Part shown: one piece after another, positions 21,880 through 31,239 of the stretch
Position numbering within the stretch: position 1 is the stretch's first letter
Layout: every line of letters begins with the position of its first letter
From: Hyposmocoma kahamanoa
Taxonomy: Eukaryota > Arthropoda > Insecta > Lepidoptera > Cosmopterigidae
NCBI RefSeq assembly: GCF_003589595.1
Contig: NW_020653715.1
Coordinates: 2,111,225-2,175,224, forward strand
DNA length: 64,000 nucleotides
Direction of reading: 5' to 3'
Program-made: the position numbers and the translations under genes
Notes under the pieces: generated by a model
The model's database searches: none
Told to the model about the DNA's origin: nothing
What the model saw: only the letters and a program-made list of their open reading frames with translations

Positions 21880-22095
21880 ATTTTATGATACTAAGTAAAA
21901 GGACAAACAAGTCGTGCGCCTGATGGTAAGCGACACGCCTGTCCATAACAGTTGCAGTCCCGCTCAGAGCCTTAAATCGCAAAGGTCGCGCCAGTCACTC
22001 TGAGACATAAGCTGACAAGTCCCTGTCTCTTCAAAACAGGAGCGCAGTAATGCTCACATTACTGCTTGGCGACAGAAATAGGTGGCAGTTCGATG
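21880..22095 (-). mobile_element. family B retroposon
   Basis: ACAAACAAGTCGTGCGCCTG, GGTAAGCGACACGCCTGTCC, GACATAAGCTGACAAGTCCC and GCAGTAATGCTCACATTACT. The middle is shortened by a deletion between GTCCC and CAAAACAGG. Confidence 0.8.
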
Positions 22096-22189
22096 TGCAG
22101 GTTTCACCAATTCGCTATTAGCGAGTGATATTGGTAATGTTTAGTATAAATTGCTACTTGAATATTTATACACAAAACGGAAGTTACAA

Positions 22190-22252
22190 ATTAAAATCAT
22201 ATACACATGTCGGCGCAGGGAATCGAACCGTTGGCCTCTCGATAGAGAAACA
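22190..22252 (-). mobile_element. tRNA-like SINE head fragment
   Basis: Reverse strand carries B box GGTTCGATTCC within ...CAACGGTTCGATTCCCTGCG; the A-box side is lost. The following 22253-22770 is unassigned, with a GC-richer patch at 22365-22435. Confidence 0.45.
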
Positions 22253-22778
22253 ACCAGAAAGAAAGAAAATTTTATTCAGTACCCATTCATTTTAAATTGT
22301 ATTTACAAAATAAATAAACAAAAATAAATTGAAACTAAAATTAAGACACTGAATGGGCACCACTATATGCCGTAAACTGCCACGGCGCTGGTATTATGTG
22401 AAGCCCATGGAGAGCGTCACGGGCGCGGGTGCACCAAACAAACACCACACACGAGAAACTGACATTTTATGTACACAATCAAATATACACAATTAACAAA
22501 TAATGTGTTATGTAACGACTAAATAATAAAAATATGAGATGCCCACCCAAATTTATGTATCTATTCATAATCTATTAATATAATTATTATTTAAGTAAAT
22601 ACCATGAATTTTTTATTCAAATATCATAAGATTCTAAATGACTCAGTTTGTTCCTATAATGACTAATAATAATAAAGAAACTACACATTTTGCTAACTGT
22701 AACGTCAGAGTAAAACAGACATAAATATACATATACATATATACATACATACACATATATAAGGTGTCCTAAAACTCA

Positions 22779-23171
22779 ATGATAACCTGGGAACAGGATA
22801 CCGCCCAGTCTGCAACAACCCGGAAAAAAAAAATCTCGTTCTCTATTGACCTACCACTGGTCAAGTGCCTCCATCACTATTTAACAAATGTACCTACTAC
22901 GAGAACTCGAAAGGACCTCGCAAAAGAACAACATGTCGAAATTACAGGAATCAATAACGGGCGAGACGACATTATGCGAGATTTATTAGCGCAGTGTAGT
23001 CTTATTAGTCGTCCAGACTCGCTTGCGCTGGAATGTAGATCTAGAAACATTTTGTTTAGGGATATTCTCTCATTATATACAACAATGTTTGATCATCCTC
23101 CAGCCGTTCACTTTCATGACAGAGATATTCAATATACACTAGATACAGACAACATAAAAAGAACACAGTAA
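22779..23171 (+). CDS. unidentified 130-codon open frame
   Basis: Starts MITWEQDTAQSATTRKKKIS and continues through LPLVKCLHHYLTNVPTTRTR, ISRPDSLALECRSRN and FHDRDIQYTLDTD. The composition is ordinary soluble protein, not the Phe/Ile/Lys-rich look of chance AT-rich frames, but I recognise no domain. A CATATA-type microsatellite precedes it (22725-22765). There is no LINE, SINE or transposon signature on either side. It may be a transposon relic, an exon or chance; I cannot separate these. Confidence 0.25.
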   Translation: MITWEQDTAQSATTRKKKISFSIDLPLVKCLHHYLTNVPTTRTRKDLAKEQHVEITGINNGRDDIMRDLLAQCSLISRPDSLALECRSRNILFRDILSLYTTMFDHPPAVHFHDRDIQYTLDTDNIKRTQ

Positions 23172-23830
23172 TTATATTAGACAAAGGTCTCGTTTTATAA
23201 ATCATGGCAGTAAAAAAAGTGCTGGTACAGCATAAATGATGCTGTTGCCCGCTACGCTGGTATTCTAACAGTAACCTATAGGAAATTTACAACGAATTGT
23301 GTCATCACCCTTCTCCCATTATTAACAAGAATATATGTCATCATCGTTCTGCTGTTCTTGCATAATTTACACAATAATGTTTGTGGTCGTTCTCCTGTTC
23401 TTGTCCCATTATTTACAACATTTCGTCTAAATAATAATAACAATATCCCAAACTGACGTAACAGCAGGAAACCTAACAGCTATTTGTGTTCTGTACACAT
23501 TTCATATCTCGCATATAATTTTTCCACAAGCGACATTATGAGAACCCACGAAACAGTTCGACATTCTACTCATTGCCACCTCGTTACTTTTCACAGCTCT
23601 ACAGTAGCCAATATACAAAAGTCGGCAAGAATGCGACAAAGTATTGGTGTATAAAAACCAAATGCTGGAGCACTTGCCTTCTCCGACGTTTAATATACTC
23701 CGCTGGACAGTCATTTGGAAAAGCGTTCGTTTTCTGTTACAAAAATCATTATCACTATCGTCAACTCGTTATATGTCCCAGTGCAGAGCACGAAGTCTCT
23801 CTAAATGATTTAAGTCATATTTTTTAGATA
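23172..23830. other. unassigned DNA
   Basis: Contains diverged local repeats (CATCATCGTTCTGCTGTTCTTG near 23339, then GTCGTTCTCCTGTTCTTG near 23386). No gene recognised; frames at 23502-23714 and 23573-23827 overlap on opposite strands without signature. Confidence 0.45.
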
Positions 23831-23831
23831 T

Positions 23832-23963
23832 CCACAAATTACATTCAAACACACTAAATAAATAAGAGTAGGCCATACAAATATACCTACCTCCGGGCCC
23901 GAGAATCGAACCCGAGACCTCTGCGTGGCAGACAGCATAGTCACCGTTCGGCCACGGAGGCCG
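23832..23963 (-). mobile_element. family A SINE, 3'-truncated
   Basis: Reverse strand: GCCTCCGTGGCCGAACGGTG (A box), GGTTCGATTC-like B box (CGGGTTCGATTCTC), then TGGCCTACTC. A diverged copy. Confidence 0.8.
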
Positions 23964-23974
23964 TTCATATTATT

Positions 23975-24085
23975 AATACCTGTAGCTTAGTTGGTAAAGC
24001 AATGGGGGTGGAATTCGGTGGTCACAGATTCGAGTCCTGTCAGATCGAAGTATTTTTTCTTTGTGTTCAAAAAGTAAAACTAATC
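23975..24085 (+). mobile_element. tRNA-headed SINE, variant head
   Basis: TGTAGCTTAGTTGGTAAAGC (A box) and AGATTCGAGTCCTGTC (B box), followed by AGATCGAAG and a TTTTTTCTTTGTGTTC block shared with family G. There is no acceptor pairing, so it is not a tRNA gene. 24086-24537 is unassigned. Confidence 0.6.
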
Positions 24086-24537
24086 AATAATACACAAGAT
24101 GCTATTTCACTTCATTTCACTGGTTAACTTATTCTATACATAAAATAACCACAGTTTTAAAGTAATTTGCAATTTAAATGTGTTACAGTGTGTGATATCG
24201 ATAAAGTAACAAGAAGTAGAATTGTGTCTATTAAAAAAAAAGAAAATTGATACAATAGACACTTCCAAAAACACTTTTCTCTTCGCCAGTCCCAACATAT
24301 GTCACAGCAGGCCACGGTACAATAAATAAATAGCACAAATTCCGAAGTGACCAGCGTCCCAATAAAGGTTGACTAGCGTCCGGGGTAAATAAATATTGCA
24401 CTGCCCTCCACATTTGTTAGTCTCGTTATGGCCATGCGCTTCTTTTGGGAATTCTAGGGGTCAACGCGAGATCGATATATCTTGTCTTAGAAATTAGCTG
24501 GTGTTGTGGTTGGGAATTTGTATAATTTTTATAGCAG

Positions 24538-24727
24538 ATTTTTTTTTATAACGCTGTGACGGGACAAACAAGTCGCGCACCTGATAATAAGCTATACGCG
24601 TGTCCATAACAGTTTAACTTTAAATCGCAAAGATCTGAGGGCCACTGCCACCGCGCCTGTCACCCTAAGACATAAATTTACAAGTCCCATGTGTCTGTAA
24701 TTTCACCAGCCTATGTATTTAAAATTT
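24538..24727 (-). mobile_element. family B retroposon, head missing
   Basis: T(9) then CTGTGACGGGACAAACAAGT, GCAAAGATCTGAGGGCCACT, CACCCTAAGACATAAATTTA and CTGTAATTTCACCAG, where it stops. Confidence 0.8.
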
Positions 24728-24729
24728 TT

Positions 24730-25106
24730 ATTGAATTGATATTCAATTATTTTTTGTGAAATTACTCCACTAGTTTGTTATAATTATTAATACAAAGATC
24801 GAACACTCAGAAAAAATAGCGAATAGCGACATCTCTCGCCAGTACTGGTAACTGTAAAGGTACTAACTGGGTGATAAATCTTTCATAGATTTCTCATAGA
24901 TGGCGCTACGACTAAAAAGTCGTTGAAAAAACCAAATACAAAGACACGACGCAAGCACATAGAAAAATTCGTGAGGTCCGCTGGTTCGTTCCGTCGCTTA
25001 GTTGGTATAGCGTCTGGCACGGTAAGCTAGAAGACGTCGGTTCGAATCCGGATCGAAGGAATTTTTTTTGAGTGTGCGATCTTTGTATCAATAATTATAA
25101 CAAGCT
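24730..25106 (+). mobile_element. family G element with inverted ends and pol III boxes
   Basis: The most informative copy. The left end ATTGAATTGATATTCAATTA ... CTAGTTTGTTATAATTATTA ATACAAAGATCGAACACTC is the inverse of the right end GAGTGTGCGATCTTTGTATC AATAATTATAACAAGC. Between them lie CATAGATGGCGCTACGACTA and a tRNA-like block with A box CGCTTAGTTGG (about 24995-25005) and B box GGTTCGAATCC (25039-25049). The right arm is shorter than the left, so the copy is 3'-truncated. Confidence 0.7.
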
Positions 25107-25234
25107 TATATATTATAATTTTTGTACAAACAACAGCACATCAGACTACGCATTTTTGTTCGAAAAAAGCCTCCAGTGCAATGGAACAAGAAACGTCAAC
25201 GCTTGATGTGCTGTTGACGTAGATGAACAGAGAA

Positions 25235-25450
25235 ACTGGGTAAAGAAAAAACTTTCATAGATTTCTCACAGATGGCAAAAAAGTCGTTACAAACCAAAAA
25301 CTAAGATCTGCAACTCTGGTTGGCTTTGTAGCTCAGTTGGGAGAGCGTCAGCCACGGTATTCTGAAGGCTTTAATTCGAATCCAGCCGAACTAATCTTAC
25401 AACAAGTACAAGTATTAATAATTGTAACAAACTTGTAGTGTAATACTAAA
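25235..25450 (+). mobile_element. family G relative with a different tRNA-like head
   Basis: CTTTCATAGATTTCTCACAG ATGGC..., then GGCTTTGTAGCTCAGTTGGG AGAGCG (A box), TTAATTCGAATCC (B box near 25372-25384) and TATTAATAATTGTAACAAAC. The head resembles a different tRNA class from other G copies. Confidence 0.6.
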
Positions 25451-25599
25451 ACATCATGACATTCAATATAATTCATATTACAACTATTATTGAGTTACAA
25501 GTGATGGTCTACGGCTGTAGAGCTAAGAAGAGAAAGTCAAAACAACCTTCCTAATTTCATGGGTATGGAAATTACACTCGAAATCATCTTATCGATTAA

Positions 25600-25935
25600 A
25601 TTCTACTGCTAAGAAACTGAAGAGAGTGAATAGGCATTATTTAGGTGCATGCTACATCGTCGATGTCACTATCCATCCGGTGAAATGAGGCAAATGCGCT
25701 CTAATTTCTTTAAAAAAAAATATCCGTATTTTTTTTAAGTAATCGATCGGTTAAGGACATACCATGATGATTCCTTTTTTGAAAAAAAATGCAATAGAAA
25801 TGGTATCTACGACCCTCAATTACCAGGTACAACTACAATATTTTGTAGATAGGGCATTGAAGTTCCCGTGTTTAATGGTTAAATACAACAAAGTGATCCG
25901 CTTATCTCGTTTGTCACTCATGACCAGTATGTTGA
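25600..25935 (+). mobile_element. LINE 3' UTR piece plus shared segment J
   Basis: 25605-25705 (GAATAGGCATTATTTAGGTG, then CATCGTCGATGTC) matches the region after the stop in the LINE fragment at 61081-61480. 25720-25935 is an inverted copy of 30700-30920, with TCGATCGGTTAAGGACA, AATGGTATCTACGACCCTCA and GTGATCCGCTTATCTC. Confidence 0.6.
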
Positions 25936-25940
25936 CCTGT

Positions 25941-26112
25941 GCTCCGGTTTTGAAGGGTAAGAGTGCTGCCTGGTGAAATTACAGGCACATGGAACTTGTC
26001 AATTTATGTCCCAGGGTGACGGACGCATTGGCAGTGTCCCTAAGGTCTTTGCGATTTAAAGTCCTAAGTGGGACTGCAACTGTTCGTACCTTCACTTAGC
26101 ATTATAAAAAAG
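25941..26112 (+). mobile_element. family B retroposon, 5'-truncated
   Basis: TCCGGTTTTGAAGGGTAAGA, GAAATTACAGGCACATGGAA, TTTGCGATTTAAAGTCC and ...TTCACTTAGCATTATAAAAAA. The AGGCGCACGACTTG block is deleted. Confidence 0.75.
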
Positions 26113-26275
26113 AACTCTAGGAGTTGCTCTTTGCATATAAAAATTTGAATACATCTATCATTCACAATATTTATTTTTAAACATCATAGATCGAGATCAC
26201 CTGCAAGAGCTAAACGGGACTCTGCCACGGATTTTTGTCATCCAAGTACGCAGAAGCTGTATAATAATATATATA
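26113..26275 (-). mobile_element. family C LINE tail fragment
   Basis: Reverse strand reads CTGCGTACTTGGATGACAAA AATCCGTGGCAG, then GATCTATGATGTTTA and AGAGCAACTCCTAGAGTTCT. The terminal TTTGAC tail is replaced by the adjoining B copy. Confidence 0.6.
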
Positions 26276-26327
26276 TTTTAAATTTAGTTAGTTATAAAGT
26301 TTTAGTTGCGCTATAATTTTAAACCTC

Positions 26328-26627
26328 GTGAATGGCAAATTATGTAAACCGGTGTCTTATGAACCAGTACGAAAAATCAAGTTTCGGGAAATAGTGGTTA
26401 TAGTCAATGAAAATAAGGTTAAATTTGAAAAAGGGAACTTTTTCTTTAGTGTCGGTAATGTGTGTAATATACCGTCACTAAACCAAAAACAAAATTTTCG
26501 GGAAATAGCCCTTAAAGTTTGCGAAACTAAGTTTAAACTTCAAGATGTAAGACTTTCATATAATTTATTTATATATACAGTTTCCCAAAACGTACATAGA
26601 TTAGAACTACTAAAAAAGATAATTTAA
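26328..26627 (+). CDS. unidentified 99-codon open frame with internal repeat
   Basis: The frame contains two similar units: KIKFREIVVIVNENKVKFEK and, 40 residues on, KQNFREIALKVCETKFKLQD. At DNA level these correspond to TTTCGGGAAATAG repeated about 126 bp apart. It ends VHRLELLKKII-stop. No known family recognised. It could be a relic of a repeat-containing protein or a local tandem duplication with an accidental frame. Confidence 0.2.
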   Translation: MNGKLCKPVSYEPVRKIKFREIVVIVNENKVKFEKGNFFFSVGNVCNIPSLNQKQNFREIALKVCETKFKLQDVRLSYNLFIYTVSQNVHRLELLKKII

Positions 26628-26975
26628 AATACAGAATAAAAATTACAAAAACACATCACACTATATACATTCTTATTCGATTAATACGAACATAAACTTC
26701 CATATAAAACTTCATTTTGTTTCCACTATTATCAAATAAATGTATATCATGGTGATGAGCAATCAGGGAGCCTACCACAACCTCTTAAAACAATATTACT
26801 TTAACCTTACATTGACTTTTCGTGCCATAACGCGCTTAAAGTAAGCTTATTATAATGTTAAAACTATGATGTTTTATTGGCAAATTTGTGACTATTCATT
26901 TGCTAAGTTCGTACTATGACTTTAACATTAAAGTAATTTTACTCCTACGTCAAATCACGGATACTATGGAAACAA

Positions 26976-27353
26976 CTTAGAATAATAACGCATAGAAACC
27001 TAGTCCGCACACGCTAAGTGAGGCAAATCAAAGCGCTCCCAATGGGCCTACACGAGCGGACGGGCCTTCAGTGCTCAAGGTCAACTTGCACCGCGAACAG
27101 CTCAAGAATTTTAGCTAAAAATGACGAAATGTGCGGTAAACGAGTGTAAAAATACGTCAGACAAACATAAAATAGATACTAACATCACATTCCACAAGGA
27201 AGTAACGCGTTTCAACTTGTATTTTTATATAAATATTCACTAAAACCGAAAATTAACCTACTACTAAAACTAGCCTACATGAATTTGAGTTTTGCCTCAC
27301 TGGTGACAGTTCGTTTGATATGAAACTATCATTCTATGCGTTATTATTCTAAG
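26976..27353 (+). mobile_element. P-superfamily-like MITE with THAP relic (copy 1)
   Basis: 378 bp with perfect 22-bp TIRs (outer 20 bases CTTAGAATAATAACGCATAG; 26976-26997 and 27332-27353). Flanked by the 8-bp duplication GGAAACAA (26968-26975, 27354-27361). The paralogous family D copy near 42650 has a single GGAAACAA-type site (reverse strand CAATGGAAACAATAC), confirming insertion. It contains a THAP start at 27121. 8-bp duplications are a property of P elements, whose transposases begin with a THAP domain. Confidence 0.85.
27121..27243 (+). pseudogene. THAP-domain N-terminal relic, 40 codons
   Basis: Reads MTKCAVNECKNTSDKHKIDT then NITFHKEVTRFNLYFYINIH-stop. C4-x4-C9 and the ITFHK block match the start of a THAP zinc-coordinating DNA-binding domain (C-x2-4-C ... 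I-S/T-F-H-x-F/E-P). The conserved Trp, the second C-x2-H pair and the AVPTIF-like end are missing because the frame stops after 40 residues. It is therefore an internally deleted remnant of a transposase first exon, not a working domain. The other MITE copy preserves the same frame with only a few substitutions. Confidence 0.75.
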
Positions 27354-28218
27354 GGAAACAATATTATTTTCAGTTTTATTGTCTTGATATTGATTTGTAA
27401 TGATTAAAAGTTAAGTTGAACTTATTTATTTACATATATCTCTTCAATATTTTGTTTATTTTTTATTTAATAGTAAGGCATAGGAAATAATATCTCGTTA
27501 AATAAAAATACGCGATGTTTATTTCGTAGAATTATGACAGCGACATCTATATGCTCCTTGGCGAAACTTACAGTTGACACTAGTCTATAATTCCGAATTC
27601 ACAAAGTGACAATCAAGACGCAACTTATTTTATTTATTTTTCTTCATGAAAATGTGGAAAAATAATTGAAACCATCGTAATTTTAATAGATTTCATTATT
27701 GCATATTTTCTTTTTTTGGCAGTTAAAATTCTCTGAATGTAAATAATATTAAGTACTTTAACATTATACTACAACAGGACATTTCGGAACATCAAAAAAG
27801 AAAGAGATGGTATTATACAATTCATATAGCGTTATTTCTTTCCTATTTTTAGTCATATTGAAAAATCATTCGTTCAACCCGTCACTTTAGCAATAATACA
27901 TTATTTGGTTGATGGGTTTGTCATGGTACGAATATGGGTAATATTATAATAGGTTTACATTGAAATAGGATTATTTTTTGAAAGTGAAAAGCCCCCAGGG
28001 CATTGTCTAACGATAACGCCCCGTAAGCACAGGTTGTTGTCGAAGGCACAAGTACGGTATTGGTTTCAATGTGCGACATCATGATTTGCTGAGTCACTAT
28101 TATTAACTTTTTTTTATGACTCGGCAAAATGACTGCACCGCGCCTGATGGAAAGTGCGAATACAGTCCAGAGATGAGAGTAACGGATGGAAAGCACAAAT
28201 ATCTTCACTCCGTCACTA

Positions 28219-28720
28219 TCATTTTGCCGGTCTGACCAAATGCTTCTTCACACTACGTTTGAAGGACCCGATGTTATAGAGGGGAGGGAATACATGCGCC
28301 GGGAGTTGGTTCCACAATTTGATGGTTCGGCATAAAAACGAATTGCCAAACTTTTTAGTGCGGGACGGTATTGAACTGACCCTCCAACTGTGGCAACGCA
28401 GTCCGGCACGGGTGGTCCGCTGATGGAAAGGAGAGGAAGGGATAAGGTTGAATAACTCTTCAGAGCACTCACCGTAGTACAGGCGATATAATACGCTAAG
28501 AGACGCTATATCTCTGCGAAGCTGTAACGACTCCGCATGCTCAGTTACATGAGGATCGTTGACAACACGGAAGGCGTAGCGCTGCAGTCCATCTAGAGCA
28601 TCGAGCAAGTACTTGGCAAAGCCGTCCCAAAGGTGCGAACAGTACTCCATGGTGCTTCGGACCTGAGCTTTATACAACAGGTATCGCAGCTCTGGAGTAC
28701 TACCTAAGTAACTTCTTTAA
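28219..28720 (-). pseudogene. Jockey/CR1-like LINE C-terminal fragment
   Basis: Minus strand, open for 152 codons (28219-28677): YKAQVRSTMEYCSHLWDGFA, LDALDGLQRYAFRVVNDP, SLSVLYRLYYGECSEELFNL, IPSSPFHQRTTRAG, then FLCRTIKLWNQLPAHVFPPL YNIGSFKRSVKKHL-stop. This is the domain after the reverse transcriptase in arthropod Jockey/CR1 LINEs (EYCSHLW, YR-x-Y-x-GECSEELF, HHRTTR, WN-x-LP, FKR). The catalytic RT domain is absent, so it is a 5'-truncated relic although the remaining frame is clean. Confidence 0.85.
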
Positions 28721-28904
28721 CACCACGCCGAACGTACAGAAAGGATCTAATTTAAAAAAGCTTTTTTATGTAAATTAGGTCCATCGGCAATCTATGCCAA
28801 GCCCTTTACTGTTCTTCGTCCAACATCTGAAAAAAATTCTGTCAAATATGTAATATTTGACCGATTTAAAAGATGCATGATGCGAATGAAGCTTCATACT
28901 TGAC

Positions 28905-29460
28905 ATTGATAAAGATAAAGATAAAGATCGATTTATTTGTGGAAGTAGGCACAATAAGTTCATCAGATCAGTTCAATACATTAACAGTGCTACTACAACC
29001 AGTTTCGTCGAAACATACAAATATAATTACTGGTGGTCGCATAATGTACAAAATATTATAATTAAAAACTGTCAAAAACTAGTAAACATGCAAGAGAAAA
29101 AATATAATAAAAATTAGTAAAAATTAACAATGTCAAAAATAAAGCGAAAAATCATGTTAATGTCAAACTTACATAATTTACATTTCTAAGCCTCCATAAA
29201 ATATGTGCATGTCAAAAATGAATGAAAGTCAATAATAACATAAATTAGTCAAATACATCTGTAATCTTATGTAATCCTACTAGATATAAAAACAATTATA
29301 ATTGGGCTCTAAATCCATCTCGTATTCATATAATCATTTATATTATAAAAACATTTATCAATTAAATACTGCTTACATTTATTCTTAAACAAATCTACAT
29401 GTAATAGATTTTGGGACTCTATTATATAATCTTGGCAGCATACAGAGCACATTTTGTCTA
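28905..29460 (-). pseudogene. LINE 3' end: ORF2 C terminus, 3' UTR, TTTATC tail
   Basis: Reading the minus strand from about 29440: DYIIESQNLLHVDLFKNKCK then QYLIDKCFYNINDYMN...-stop (stop at 29309-29311). This matches in layout the end of the LINE at 63249-63974 (...RFKKLLFDLLVTNCFYSTHE). The next 400 bp is an AT-rich 3' UTR ending in repeated TTTATC units (GATAAAGATAAAGATAAAGA on the plus strand at about 28909-28928), a typical LINE terminus. Confidence 0.7.
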
Positions 29461-30119
29461 TTGTCTAGTATGAAGTTAAAAAACTTGAGTATTACTTATA
29501 TGACAGTAATTGTTTCGATCAGATGTTGGACGGAAAACGAGACTAGACTCCCTGAACCTCACTTACCCTGAAGACAAAATCTATGCTTAATGTATATACT
29601 AAGTAAGGTCGAAAAAGAAACGGATAGGAAACCAAATAAATATTTTTGCTAAATCGAGTGAACTTCTGAATATTGTCAATTTATTCGGAACATTATCAAC
29701 AACTGGAGTATTCTTTGAGCTATTCCTGAGAAGCTTTGTTACCACTATCCATTACCTCTGAAACTCCAATTGTTTACAACTGACTTCATTTAAAAGAGGC
29801 AATGTACAGTATTACGTAGCAAATGTTAGTAGTTATTGAGGAAAGGAGATAAGCCCCAGGTCACCCAATAACGAGTGGCCCATTACTGATGTCAGTAGCA
29901 AGAATTAATGATGATTTTATTCCGCTCCCTGCATTGTGTGCCATTTGCAACGTTTAAGGTAGATAGAAGTGTTTATATTTTCTAAGTGATTGTGATTTTC
30001 GTTGTGAACGAGCATTGTAAGAACTATGCGATTTTATCAATAATGAAAGAGCAAAAGCCCATTGGGATTACATTTGCTTTAAAAATCTAAGCTCTATGCA
30101 TTGACCGTCTAAATATATG
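29461..30119. other. unassigned DNA
   Basis: No recognisable feature. Confidence 0.5.
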
Positions 30120-30640
30120 TATATAATGAGTACAGAGTACTAAAATACCGACCTCAAAAGTTATTCATCCCCTAGTTTGCCACCCTTAGAGGTGGAATAT
30201 TTTCTTCAAATTTAAATGGGACCACTTCTGAGGTACCCTCTCTCCAACAAAAAAAGATTCATTAAAATCGGTTCAGAAATGCCGGCCGGACGACTACCTA
30301 TCAGAAGTCCGAAATGACATTTTCCAGAAATAACGTTTGGTCGAATTTTCATAACCTCGAAAGTAATTTTGAGAGGATGTTTTTTCTTTTAAGCATAACC
30401 TAACAGAACCGAATCGTCTTTGCGATAAACATCCAACATATCCTGAAAGAACAACGGTTTCGTTATAATTCGGTTTTCGGAGTAATGACAATTCGAACGA
30501 ACGTTATTTCGGAAAAAAATAAATTCGAATTTCTGATACCTCTAAGTTATCACATAACATACATACAAAAAAAACGTACAGTCGAATTGAGAACCTCCTC
30601 CTTTTTTGAAGTCCGTTAAAAGTCACGTGTATTTGTTTTT
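30120..30640 (-). mobile_element. abundant lepidopteran-type non-coding repeat
   Basis: Contains GAGAACCTCCTCCTTTTTTG AAGTC (30592-30616) and AAAATCGGTTCAGAAATGCC (30266-30285), a combination I remember as widespread in lepidopteran genomes. The outer block ACAGAGTACTAAAATACCGA (30131) reappears inverted as TTTTTTAGTACTCTGTAC (31991-32008). Superfamily not determined. Confidence 0.5.
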
Positions 30641-31045
30641 TTTTGTGATGGAAAGTGACAATGAGGTCGAAGGTAGAGCATGTGTACGCTCATCATATCC
30701 ATGAATGATAAACAAAATAAGTGGATCACTTTGTTATGTTTAACCCTCAAACAAACGCGAACCTCAATACCCTATCTACAGAATACTGCAATTATACCTT
30801 ATAATTGAGTGTCGTAGATACCATTTCCAATGCTATTTTTAAAAAAAGGAACATCATAGTTTTCTTTGATCGATCGATTGTTTAAAAAAATACAGTGGTA
30901 GTTTTTTTTTATAAAGCAATAAATGTGTATTTGCCTCCGTCTCACTGGATGGATAGTGACGATGAGGTCGAAGATGGAGCACATACGCACCTAAATAATG
31001 CCTATTCACTCTCACCTTGAAAAGGCCCAAGGAATTCCACTCTAT
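30641..31045 (-). mobile_element. duplicated LINE 3' UTR pieces around segment J
   Basis: Two similar minus-strand LINE 3' UTR scraps (GACAATGAGGTCGAAGGTAG at 30658 and GACGATGAGGTCGAAGATGG at 30958) flank a 220-bp segment (30700-30920) that recurs inverted at 25720-25935. The second scrap continues into TATTCACTCTCACCTTGAAA, the end of the LINE coding region seen at 61360-61390. Confidence 0.55.
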
Positions 31046-31087
31046 ACCCGCAAACGCTTCGCGCGAATCCCCAGTCTACGTCGTCTA

Positions 31088-31152
31088 GTCTAAATTGTTT
31101 AAATAAACCAACGTTTCGGGCTCTTTACCAGGTCACATGATCATGGCTGACT
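31088..31152 (-). mobile_element. Penelope-like terminal scrap
   Basis: AAACCAACGTTTCGGGCTCT TTACCAGGTCACATGATCAT is the inverse of the GAAACGTTGG block of the Penelope-like family. Confidence 0.5.
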
Positions 31153-31239
31153 TAAAATCTACTTCGCATCCTTAAGCTATAAAGGCCGTAATGAAAACTT
31201 TTCAGGAAAGAGGTTCAAATATTCTACAAACGAAAACAG

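Larger units (their letters stand above)
26765..27975 (+). mobile_element. family D repeat, copy 1, split by a P-like MITE
   Basis: Shares a long series of blocks with 41985-42885 in opposite orientation: GCCTACCACAA, TAAAGTAAGCTTATT, AACTATGATGTTTTATTGGC, GAAACAATA-x-TATTTTCAG, TAAAAATACGCGATGTTTAT, ATGCTCCTTGGCGAAACTTA, TCATGGTACGAATATG. Length without the insertion is about 830 bp. No ORF survives. The insertion at 26976-27353 is absent from copy 2, which gives the empty site. Confidence 0.75.

Noticed and set aside
23975..24060. tRNA gene
   Set aside because: A and B boxes are present, but the acceptor stem does not pair and the block continues into family G-type sequence. The same applies to 14988, 19075, 25320, 38755 and 59031.
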